Of a stretch of DNA of 64,000 bases, positions 31,301-40,700 are shown piece by piece. Source of the stretch: Lodderomyces elongisporus (Eukaryota > Ascomycota > Pichiomycetes > Serinales > Debaryomycetaceae). The notes beneath the pieces were generated by a model. The model saw nothing but the letters and a program-made list of their open reading frames with translations. It ran no database searches and was not told where the DNA came from. The stretch spans positions 744,001-808,000 of the forward strand of contig NC_083679.1 of NCBI RefSeq assembly GCF_030384665.1, in the 5' to 3' direction. Numbering within the stretch: position 1 is the first letter of the stretch; every line of letters starts with the position of its first letter. A program made the translations under genes and the position numbers.

Positions 31301-31858
31301 CTTATTCGTGCTGCTTCAATTGCAAAACGACTGGAAACACCCTTTCTTTTCCCCCTACTCCAACACCTTTTAAACTGAATAACTAGAAAAATACACTTGC
31401 AAAAGAAAAGAAACTAAAAAATAGATCTTAGTTATTCTGTTAACCTCGTTATAAAGTGGCCTTTGTCAGTATTTGTGTTTCCCAACTTTTTACATGCCAC
31501 CTTTATATTATCTTGTTCTCAATTTTGTTTGCAAAAGCTGACCACGCACGTGACGATTTGAGATACCTATCATAGATGTTCTTCCCTTACCTTTTTTTCT
31601 TTACCGCCCCTTTCACCTTCTCATTCCCCACACAAACAAACACCAAAAAAAAAGAGACTGAAACCAAAAATAGACAAAGCGGAAATTACCTTTTACCCTT
31701 TGTTTACTAAATGTGGATGGAAAGTGAACTCAATCTGTTTCATTCAATATATATCTCTAGATTTTGGTTTTTTCAAAATTTTTTTTTCTTTTTTCATACA
31801 TATATTGGATTATCCCATTTACTAGATTTGCCACTAAGTTCAAATACAACACATTACA
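28388..31858. other. 3.5 kb gene-free region between the ECM13-like and DUF202 genes
   Basis: I see no convincing gene. A CTTTTTGC repeat follows the upstream stop codon (28466-28494). A 10-bp palindrome TACGGCCGTA lies at about 29602-29611, and CGG-containing words nearby could suit zinc-cluster factors. A minus-strand hydrophobic frame at 29809-30081 has no ATG start and is treated as chance. A CACGTGAC box, the Cbf1-type site, lies at 31547-31554, about 305 bp upstream of the DUF202 start codon. The rest is A/T-rich with poly-T and AAAG runs. Confidence 0.5.
31547..31554. promoter_or_regulatory. Cbf1-type CACGTGAC box
   Basis: CACGTGAC is the classic centromere-binding-factor/E-box word. 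It sits about 305 bp upstream of the DUF202 gene start, a sensible promoter position. In Candida species Cbf1 regulates respiration, sulfur and ribosomal genes; its use here is inferred. Confidence 0.4.
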
Positions 31859-32457
31859 ATGAAATATCTAGATACAATAGTGCTACAGAATAAAGGCGCA
31901 GTTGCTCGAGATCATGTACGTATTACTTTGTCTTTTCTTTTCTTTTCTTTTCTCTCTTTCTTTCTTTTCTTTTCTTTTCTTTGTCTTTTCATTTTTTTCT
32001 TTTCCTTTTTCAATCTTTGTTCATTAAAACTGAGGAAAAACATAACTAACCTTATATTTGCCATAATAAGCTTGCCAATGAACGGACTCTACTAGCCTGG
32101 GTACGAACCTCACTTACGTTTCTCACTTTGGGGATAGGTTTCATGCAGTTTTTCAGATTGGAACAAAAGTCACAATGCACGGAGATATCAATGCAAATAC
32201 CTCCATCATCGCCCTCGTCATTATTTGATCATGATGTCACAAGTACCATACTACAACTATGTCGGCCAATTGGAATTATGTGCATTCTTATGGGGTTGTT
32301 GACTGGCGGGTTTGGTGTGGTGCGGTTTTTTTCTGTGCAACATATGTTGACCAAAGACCAGTTCCCCGTGACTAGGGTAACAGTTGTGGTGTTGATGGTT
32401 ATCAATTTGAGTATATTGATCTTATTATTAGTGTTGTGCTTCAAGGTAAGTTTATAA
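31859..32457 (+). CDS. DUF202 (YidH-type) membrane protein, two exons
   Basis: The coding sequence is join(31859..31915, 32071..32457), giving 147 residues. The 155-base intron has a GTACGT donor, an AACTAAC branch about 20 bases before the end and a TAAG acceptor. Splicing joins GAVARDH to LANERTLLAWVRTSLTF, which restores the DUF202 signature ARDHLANERTxLAWxRT; neither exon shows it whole. Two further membrane segments follow (CRPIGIMCILMGLLTGGFG and VVVLMVINLSILILLLVL), giving the usual three-helix layout. DUF202 proteins occur in bacteria and fungi and are often plasma- or vacuolar-membrane proteins of unknown role; some fungal family members are fused to Vtc proteins. An AAG|GTAAGT two codons before the stop could be a second donor, so the C-terminus is less certain. 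Confidence 0.82.
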
Positions 32458-32894
32458 ATGAAGTTGAAAAGTTGAAAAATTGACAAATAGACAAATAGAC
32501 AAACAGACAAATAGACAAACAGACAAATAGACAAATAGACAAATAGACAAAGAACACCCCCAAAAAAGAATAGAACAAAAGATTGGTGTCAAATATCACG
32601 ACATACTTGCTTTTGACCACCAAGTACAAAATAGGCTCTTTACTCAAATCAGTCTCCTTAATACACCTCCCTTTTTCTGTCTCTCAAAAAGTAATTTGGA
32701 TCAAGAGAATTAGTATTTTGCAAAAAAAAAGAAAAAAGGATCAAGTTGAAACTCTGATAGGGTGGATAAATCTCTACACTCACTGGAAAAGAATAAAGAC
32801 AAAAAAGAATATTTATTCTATAATAAATATATATTTACATATGTTTGTCTATATGAAATATATTGTATTGCTTTTTTTTTCTTCTTCTAATGAA
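32458..32894. other. convergent 3' region of the DUF202 gene and GIR2
   Basis: Apart from the GACAAATA octamer array at 32482-32551, nothing stands out. I looked for a third DUF202 exon after the GTAAGT at 32443 and found no clear branch site. Confidence 0.5.
32482..32551. repeat. GACAAATA octamer array
   Basis: About nine units of GACAAATA or GACAAACA lie 25 bp after the DUF202 stop codon. Confidence 0.9.
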
Positions 32895-33647
32895 TTATAC
32901 AGTCACTTTGCTCACGCCTTCAGCCAATTTGTCCTGGTCATCGCCATTAGTTTCAGTATCCCCTTCATCTTCTTTAGCCAAACCTTTCTCAAAAATCTCC
33001 TTTCCAGTCATTCTACCATTGTGCATCTCCTGTTTTCTCAATTCATCTTTCTTGTCAACTTGCATTTCCGCTCTAAACTTGTTTCTCCACTCGAGCCAAT
33101 TCTCGGGAGTCACTTTTGTACCCTGGAATTTCTGTTGCTCTACCTTCTCTCTTTCGTTTCGCCTCTTTTCAAACTCCTTCTCGGCAGCATCTAGTTTACT
33201 TTCAAAAAGCTTTTCTGCTTCTTCCTTCAATACTGTGGCTAATGTGAATATCGATGGCATACCAAGCATAAGTTCAGCTTCTTCGTTAAGTTTACTCAAG
33301 AGCTTCGACAAGTCGTCGCGCTCAAACTCGATTGTCTCGGCCATGTGCAAGGCCAATTTAGTAGCTTTGCGTTCTTCGTCATCTTCATCATCGTCTTCGT
33401 CGGAATTTTGTCCATCATCCTCGTCATCTTCTTGCTCTACTATTTCCACTCGAAGGTCGGGTATGACTTCTGGGTAGCTGGCTGGGTACTTTACAACTAA
33501 AATTAATCCGTGCCGCCTTTCACTAGGCACATCTAGGTTTAACTGTATTTGAAATTGTGTTTGCGAATCATTAAGAAACTCAAGCTCATCGGGGTAAATG
33601 GATTGTAAGATCTCAATCTCTTGTGCTTGTTCTTCTGCTGGATCCAT
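32895..33647 (-). CDS. GIR2: RWD-domain translation regulator Gir2
   Basis: The protein has 250 residues from the ATG at 33647; the longer frame starts at TTG. Residues 1-105 are an RWD domain, with the opening EEQAQEIEILQSIYPDEL and the YPxxYP-type turn KYPASYPEVIPDL. An acidic insert (EDDEDDGQNSDEDDDEDDEE) interrupts its end. A charged coiled-coil region and the C-terminal FQGTKVTPENWLEWRNKF motif follow, the latter typical of Gir2/RWDD1. Gir2 binds Gcn1 and the GTPase Rbg2 and dampens Gcn2 activation during amino-acid starvation. Length is close to S. cerevisiae Gir2 (265). It was originally divergent from NBP2; the retrotransposon now lies 590 bp upstream of its start. Confidence 0.9.
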   Translation of the reverse strand: MDPAEEQAQEIEILQSIYPDELEFLNDSQTQFQIQLNLDVPSERRHGLILVVKYPASYPEVIPDLRVEIVEQEDDEDDGQNSDEDDDEDDEERKATKLALHMAETIEFERDDLSKLLSKLNEEAELMLGMPSIFTLATVLKEEAEKLFESKLDAAEKEFEKRRNEREKVEQQKFQGTKVTPENWLEWRNKFRAEMQVDKKDELRKQEMHNGRMTGKEIFEKGLAKEDEGDTETNGDDQDKLAEGVSKVTV

Positions 33648-34237
33648 CTTGAAGCAAATAAAAAAGAAAGACAAGACAGAATCAAAAAAAAAAGAGTGTA
33701 ATATGAATATACTTATACTCTAGTAGAAGTTTGTGACGTTTGTACTTGATGCAAGCTTTGAATCTAAAGCTACAAAAATTAACAGTGTTGATAAAGCAAG
33801 GTATATATATATACATATATATATATATACTTTTTTTTTCCAAATCCGCGAGAGTGAGAGTAGGAGAGCGTGCAAAGAGCGAAAGCCTCACTCTGTAACT
33901 TATTCGTGAGGAATTTGCTACCATGTGTTTTCATCACCGACTGAATTGCAAAAAAAAAAAAGAGAAGGACGAAAACAATTGAAAATAAAATAGTGGGAAA
34001 CCTCAGTAGTAAATGTATTGAATTAGCAAATAGCACTGAATAGCTCCAATTGGCATTCCCTATAGTAGAGATTCATTCTTCTTCCTTTATAACGTAGAAA
34101 AGTGGTGTGTTTGGATCTAACTTTATATTTTTGTTTTTCCTTACCGTTTGTTTCCAAAAGGTCTATGGCGTACAAAACAAAAGGAGAAGGAGAAAAAAGA
34201 GAGAGACAAAGTAAAAAATAAAAAAAAAGAGGACAAC
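33648..34237. promoter_or_regulatory. GIR2 upstream region, left part of the interrupted GIR2-NBP2 promoter
   Basis: This 590 bp ends exactly at the retrotransposon. It contains TA runs near 33800-33830 and a GC-richer patch (about 33845-33915) that I inspected for a tRNA and rejected. The last five bases, ACAAC, are the target-site copy. Confidence 0.5.
34233..34237. repeat. left 5-bp target-site duplication ACAAC
   Basis: ACAAC directly precedes the left LTR and is repeated directly after the right LTR. Five base pairs is the usual Ty3/Ty1 duplication length. Confidence 0.93.
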
Positions 34238-34691
34238 TGTCACAGTGCGACACACATTGGACGCTCTGTGCCCTCGTTTCCGCTAAGTGAATATTTGGAG
34301 AATATTGCACGACATAGGAAACTTGAAACTTCAAACAAGATGAGTTTATATAAATAGGAACGAGAAGTGGTAAAATTAACTTATCACTATTATATAGAAA
34401 TATCGGTAAAATATAGATTTTATACGGTCAACTACATTGAACACAAATCACTAGGTGAACGTGCAGAGTGTATACTCTCACGATTCTCCTTACTAGTGAC
34501 TTTGTATGAGACAATTTACTCTCTTAACTTATGAGCATTGAGACCTTTATAGGTGCGATCATTGACAATTACACTTAGTTGGAATATAGCCTATCAAGTC
34601 ACGAACTCAAACCGCTGGTATCGGTGAGCTACCAGCTCAAACCGATGCTCAGCAGTCGTACACTTGTTACTTGTGACAGTGCTATGCGACA
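34238..34691 (+). repeat. left long terminal repeat (454 bp)
   Basis: It begins TGTCACAG and ends GCGACA, so TGTC/GACA form the short inverted ends. A TATATAAATA box lies near 34348-34357 and is the likely promoter of the genomic RNA. The copy appears identical to 42438-42891. Confidence 0.96.
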
Positions 34692-34694
34692 GAA

Positions 34695-34711
34695 TGGCGA
34701 CCAGAGTGAGG
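34695..34711 (+). other. primer-binding site (17 nt)
   Basis: TGGCGACCAGAGTGAGG begins three bases after the LTR. TGG pairs with a tRNA CCA end; the predicted tRNA 3' end is CCUCACUCUGGUCGCCA. Its last bases and T-stem resemble tRNA-Asn as I recall it from yeast, but the acceptor stem differs at some positions, so the tRNA identity is open. Confidence 0.7.
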
Positions 34712-35519
34712 AACTCAAATCCTTGCAAATCATGTTGTTTGAATGATTTGATATGGTTACCTAATATTTCAAGTAATTGATACATTGGTTGAGGCTACTG
34801 TTAAGCAGTATTGTCGACCAGGATATTGAATGATCATGACATTTCAATACCTTGGCATTTCAACATTTGGTCAATATCATTTATGAGAAGGACCTGTGGA
34901 AGAGTAAATCTCCTATCCACGAATTAATAGCTTCACTATTGTGAACTACAGTTTAAAGGAGGAGCTACTCCTCATTGGAGAACTATGCGAGTTTAGTCCA
35001 ATGGAACATAATGCATCGTAGTCATCGGGACGTATCCGAGACTACACCAGAAAATATCAAATAGCGTATACTGTCAACACTTTATGATGGAATATTCACC
35101 CATCAGTTGACAAAGGGCGAAGGTTGTAGACGTTAGACAGAGTGCAACTATAGACCGAATAGAGTCGTGTCTGCTGACTTGGCTATAGTTTGAAGGCTGT
35201 ACGTGTGATAGGCATGGCGTTGAAACGAGTACCGAAGATTGCACGGGTATAGGTGGCTACCCTCAATTGGTGCAAAGATCGAGGAAAGTATTTTTAGGAT
35301 AATGACCACATCCCTAATTTGGGTTTATATCATTTTTTTAAAAAAGACTTATTACATTCTAGAAGGTAAATAAGCACCGTTAAAGCAGCGTTTAAGAAAT
35401 CATCATTACTGTCTACGGACTCATCTGAGTATGATGGTAGCAGACTAAACAAACTACACGGGTTATCGGTGAGGTAGAATTACACCAGATAAAAACGGCG
35501 GAGATGGTAACTACCGAGG

Positions 35520-35591
35520 GAAAGACTAAATTGCATCTCGCAAGAAAGACTATATAGCATCTTGAGAGAAAGACAGAATTGCATCCCGAAA
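35520..35591 (+). repeat. three-copy 24-bp repeat in the retrotransposon leader
   Basis: Three consecutive 24-base units share GAAAGAC at the start and a central (A/T)GCATC. They differ at several positions, so they are older than the insertion. Confidence 0.85.
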
Positions 35592-35989
35592 GAAGCAACC
35601 AATTATTATTATGAAACTACAGTGTTTCAATAGGTCGTTCAATCATCACTTTATTAGAGATACTGACTTAGCGCCTGCTATATAGGAGGAGTCAAATCCG
35701 AGGCACTCATTTATTGTCGACAAAATTTTTAAGATGAGGCCAGGATACACGACTATGCGCTGGTGAAAAATTTTCACCCTACTCAACAAAAATTGTTGTC
35801 CACGACCTCTTACTCGCGTGACGAGAACTATAAGTATTCCCGAGATTGATTGAACGAAACCCTTGATAATTTGGAACAAAGGGTTTATCTACCATAAAAA
35901 CATTTCACCAAAAAGTTTAACACCAAGTATATCACATATTACATTCAAGCAAAATATTATTCCAAAAACTTGAAAAACTTCTACTACAA

Positions 35990-37750
35990 ATGTCATCTTC
36001 AACAAAAGATTCTAAGACCTCTAATCCTACTCCAAGGAGTATCAACCCTGGTCCAAGTAAACCAGACCTTGCTGGTGTCGACTCATCTTCAATTTCCGGG
36101 CAGTCTATTTCTACCTCGGGAAGAGCCGATATGAGCGAAGGTGAAGATGAATCTCCTGGTTTGAAAAGGACAGAAGCTCCTCAAATAAATCAGGTTGAGA
36201 TTAACGAGATCTTAGACTTGAAATCTGAGATGATGATGATGCAAGAGCAGATGAAACAAATGACTGCTATGTTTAAAGCCGCTATGATTCAAACAGTCCC
36301 GCAACTTAGCACTCCTGTACCAGCTAGGAACGATGAGGCTAACAAGGCCCAGATTTCGGATGATAACAACAGCATAACCCTGCCAACTGACGTGCAAATG
36401 AAAGTTCATCCGGAAGAACACACATTTTCACCAGGACGTAACTTCCCTACCTCGAGGCCACACTCACTCGCTTCACCCTTGACTCACCAATCCCGTCAAA
36501 GTGGTACTCCTAGTGCTTATGGATCTGATAGATCTGTTGCATCTTACGATGGTATCCTTTACCATGGAGAAGTAGTCCATAGCGGATTCTGGGTTGAAGG
36601 CCATGAAGAAGCTTGTCAAATCATAAACGAGGCAAGACAGAGGTACCCTCATGGGGAAGACGTCAGGGTAATTCCATACATTCGAGTCCCAGACATAGCT
36701 GTCGAAAAGGCATTCATGGCGTACTACGACAAACTCCTTGCCAAACAAGGGAGAACTCAAAATGACAATATGGCACTCGGTCAGTATGACATTGCAAAAC
36801 GTGTCCCTTTGAAGTTCTCCGATGAGGAAGGTTTCATGTTCTGGTTAAAGTCGGTTTTGTGGCACAAACACACCTACGGTGTTCCTGATAAGCTCATCAT
36901 TAATGAGTTAAGGAACGGAGCTAATTTGACGAAGTCAGAGTCGTTGAAGGACATGATTGAGATGTCATGTAAGAGTGAGGGCCCCTTTGAACAACCGGTG
37001 GTTGATTACTTACCTATCTTGGGCAATGGGGGCACTCCTCCAGAAACGAACCAAGTTACTGATGTTATGACTGCTATCCATGATGCTTTGAAAAAGAAAC
37101 ATAATCCTAGAGTGAAAATGACCATTATTGGTATTGCTGTCAAAAAGTATTTGAGGATCACCAATACATCTCACCTAGCACAGGAAACATGGATCTCAAT
37201 CTTTAAGACCCTTTTCGAAAGGATGGGTAGTGTCATGGATCAAATAATCATGTATATGACCCCGGAAGTTAAAATCGAAAAGCCGGGAAGGACTGGACCA
37301 ATAGTCACGTTTGAAGATGCGTCGATCATAAAGATTGGCCTTGGACTCCTCAAGAATAAACCTAACGATAAAATCATTCAAGGTGTCAAATCATACGATT
37401 TGACATTTGAGAGGATCTGGGATGCTGTTAATGCAACATTTCAAACGAGGATGCATCTTATCTCAGATGACGAAGAAAAAGATGCCGGTACTACACTGGT
37501 GTCTAAAGGTGACAAATCACAAAAGACTACTAAATGTAATTTTTGTGGAAAGTACAGACACACTGTTGATAGTTGCCACTTATTGGTGACTGCTTTGGAT
37601 GAAAAGTTGGTAAAGAAAGTCGATGGGAAGTATTACTTAGCAAACGGTGAACCGTTGGTCATGGATTTCTATAAGTGTCCCCTTTTAAAACACCTGAGCT
37701 TGAAATCTCTAAGTTCTAATGCGAGGCATCGCACGCCCCCAACAAAGTAA
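35990..37750 (+). CDS. gag: retrotransposon Gag protein
   Basis: The frame encodes 586 residues. The N-terminal 190 residues are disordered and Ser/Pro-rich, with a methionine-rich coiled segment (MMMMQEQMKQMTAMFKAAM) near 80-100. A largely helical capsid-like region covers about 190-490. A single zinc knuckle of the form CX2CX4HX4C (CNFCGKYRHTVDSC) lies near 515-528, which is the nucleocapsid signature. The last 32 bases overlap pol. Gag should form the cytoplasmic virus-like particle and package the element RNA. Codons near the end include GCG AGG at 37721-37726, where I propose the +1 frameshift that makes Gag-Pol. Confidence 0.93.
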   Translation: MSSSTKDSKTSNPTPRSINPGPSKPDLAGVDSSSISGQSISTSGRADMSEGEDESPGLKRTEAPQINQVEINEILDLKSEMMMMQEQMKQMTAMFKAAMIQTVPQLSTPVPARNDEANKAQISDDNNSITLPTDVQMKVHPEEHTFSPGRNFPTSRPHSLASPLTHQSRQSGTPSAYGSDRSVASYDGILYHGEVVHSGFWVEGHEEACQIINEARQRYPHGEDVRVIPYIRVPDIAVEKAFMAYYDKLLAKQGRTQNDNMALGQYDIAKRVPLKFSDEEGFMFWLKSVLWHKHTYGVPDKLIINELRNGANLTKSESLKDMIEMSCKSEGPFEQPVVDYLPILGNGGTPPETNQVTDVMTAIHDALKKKHNPRVKMTIIGIAVKKYLRITNTSHLAQETWISIFKTLFERMGSVMDQIIMYMTPEVKIEKPGRTGPIVTFEDASIIKIGLGLLKNKPNDKIIQGVKSYDLTFERIWDAVNATFQTRMHLISDDEEKDAGTTLVSKGDKSQKTTKCNFCGKYRHTVDSCHLLVTALDEKLVKKVDGKYYLANGEPLVMDFYKCPLLKHLSLKSLSSNARHRTPPTK

Positions 37751-40700
37751 GTCCAAGGCAGCACAAGTTATGGAGGTAGAGGTTATTCCTAAGAGTACAG
37801 TCACTAGTAACTCTAGAGAAAATACCCACCACGAACGATTACCGACAGAAGTGATGCAATCTAATTCTCATATAATGTCTGATTCAATAGATGAAGCGAT
37901 TAAACCCGGACCCATCATGATTGATGACGTCCCGGTTTACTTGGTGCACGCAGCCAATGCTCAATCTGCTAAGAAGGTAGTGAAGGATTGGACTGCGAAG
38001 AAAGCCCATCTCCCTAGCTCGCGAAAAGATGCTCACAATAAGTTGAAGGCTGATAAGGTGAAACAGCAACTCAATGCAGCAGTTAGACAACGGCAGGAGA
38101 TGGAGAGAGTGGAGCGTGAAAGCGCACCTAGCCCTGTAACAGAGCAATCTATGCAGGAGTCCCGACGGGAATTAGACACTGAGTCCCCGCCGATCGGAGA
38201 GCAGTCTCCACCCTATGACTCACATTTACCATTCCTGGAACTCCAGTTTCCAGATGAAAACATAGACGTAGACCCAGACTACGAGTATGAAGAACCTAGC
38301 TCGGCTGGTATTCGGTTCGAACCCTCCGCACTGACAATGGATAGGGAATTAGAAAACCTAGCCATGGAGGACACCGTAGATCCTGATGAAGAGTTAAAGT
38401 TATTCCTATCCGAAGGAAAAGGAATTGAACAGACTTCTACGCCACCGGAGAATGGAAACATGATGAGTCACCCTCAAGAAGAAGTGCCTAAGGTGAAATC
38501 TGACGTTGTTGTTAATGAACCACTTAATGAGGAACAGGCAAATGCTACCGCTGATGATGGAGTTGACTCCCCAGTGGCTGACGATTCAATTAAACTCTTT
38601 AGTGTCGAAGACATCTTGAGAGAGAATCAGCTAGATGAGCTTGCCAAATTAAGTGCAACGTCCGACCAACCACACCACCTTGCTGACGATTCCACTGATC
38701 CACAGCGGAAAAGTCAGCGCCGAGTACGTACTAGTAAATTGACCATACTAGACAAACAGGCTGCATTCAAAGATGCCATGAAACATAACTTCTTCGTGTT
38801 TATGGATCTTTCGAAGTATTTGGGAATGCACGATGATGCTCGAGCCATGATGAGAGAAAGTACTAAAGCTATGTTGGTTGACAGAGATGTTTTGCAGAAA
38901 GCCCTTAAGGATGGTATTGCCAAGTTCAAGAAGAAACCAGTTGTTACTGAAGTAAATCTGACGACCACTTCGACAGGCTACCACCAACCAGGGGTCACTC
39001 AAGAACTACTCTGTTTCCCCGCATCCATACATGGCCGTAGGATAGAAATGAAATACGACACCGCGGCCCAGTTGAGTTTGATCAACCCGCAAACACTAAA
39101 AGGGTTACCAATTAAGCCTTTTCCCTTGAGCCAGCCAGTATTTGTTCAAGGTGTTAATAATGACACCAAAGCAATTACTCAGGGAGTGTTTTTAGATGTT
39201 ACTGTCCATTTCATCTCCTTACCTGCAATCCTCTATTTGCACGAGCAAATTCCTGTTGGTCAGGTACTACTCGGGTTGCCATTCCAAGATGCGCACAAAC
39301 TCTCCATTGGGTTTACTGATGATGGTGATAAACGAGAGTTACGTTTCCGCGCGAATGGCAACATTCATAAATTCCCTATTCGTTACGATGGGGATTCTAA
39401 CTACCACATCGATTCATTTCCAACTGTCCAAGTGAGTCAAACCGTCGTCATTCCTCCCCTTTCAGAGATGCTTCGACCTGCATTTACCGGGTCTAGGGCG
39501 AGCGAAGATGATATTCGGTATTTCGTGGACCAATGTGCTGAGGTGTCTGATGTCTTCTACATTAAAGGTGGAGACCCTGGCAGACTTAAGCCTGAAATAC
39601 ACCCTCCCGTTCGTATCAACTTGCGAGATCCGAATGTTCACTGGCGGATGAAATCGATCCCATTAGGATCTAAACGTACCGCTGCAGTAGAGATTCTCCA
39701 AGAAATGATACGACAGGGGCAATTGGTCTATAGTGATGCGACTTATCGGAACCCATGGTTTCTCATAAGTAAGAAGGATGGAAGGCATCGATTGTTGATT
39801 GACCTTCGGGAACTCAACAAAAATGTGGAGTTGGAAGGGGGTCACCCACTCTCCGTGGATGATCTCACTACAGAGATTAGTGGTTGTTGGTTTATAAGTA
39901 CTATTGATGTGCAGAATGCGTATTTTCAAATACCATTGGATGCTGCTACTAGCGATGTTACCAGTTTTAACAGCCCGTTAGGTTTGTTGAAGTATGCTGT
40001 CCTTCCTCAAGGATATATCAATTCAGTAAGTGAGTTTAGTTCTATCTTACAAAAGATTTTGAGCCCAGTTGCGAAGGATGTGATGTGTTTTATTGACGAC
40101 ATTGCCATCGTGGGTCCCAAAGTAGATGAACTTACCGACTCACTGGTTCGAGAACACCTAGATAAGATTGTCGAAGTGTTCCGTCTTCTAACCAATGCTG
40201 GCTTGAAGATTAACCCTGCGAAGTTAAAGATCGCTGTACCTGAATGTGATTTTCTTGGATACCATATTTCACCTGCAGGGAAAACGTTAATTAGGGGTCA
40301 AGTGGATGCATTATTGAATTACCCACTCCCTAACACGGTCAAACAGCTAGAAAGTTTCCTTGGCTTGGTCAATTATTACCGACAGTTGATTGTAGGGCAT
40401 GCTGAGTTGACTGCTCCCCTCTACAACTTAGTCAATCAAGCAAGGAAGGAACCCAAGCATCAGATTCATTGGGATCCTACAACTAAGCGGTTTTTCCACC
40501 AAATCATCACAGTACTAACCAACCAACCGATTCTCCAACCCCTTAATTTTAAGGACCTCATTACTGTCCACACTGATGCTTCGACAGACTCTTGGGGTGG
40601 TGTGTTGCAAAACACCAATGCGGCTGGAGAATCGAAACTAGTCCTGTGCTATTCTGGAAAGTTCCATGGTTCTGAAAAGAACTATACTATTTACGAAAAG

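Larger units (their letters stand above)
34692..35989 (+). other. retrotransposon untranslated leader
   Basis: This 1.3 kb between the left LTR and gag has no long frame. It contains the primer-binding site at its start and a three-copy 24-bp repeat at 35520-35591. It may contain packaging or dimerisation signals, as leaders of other elements do; that is inference. Confidence 0.7.

Noticed and set aside
33840..33915. GC-richer patch near the retrotransposon, checked as a tRNA that could have targeted insertion
   Set aside because: No D-arm, T-arm or paired acceptor ends can be formed on either strand.
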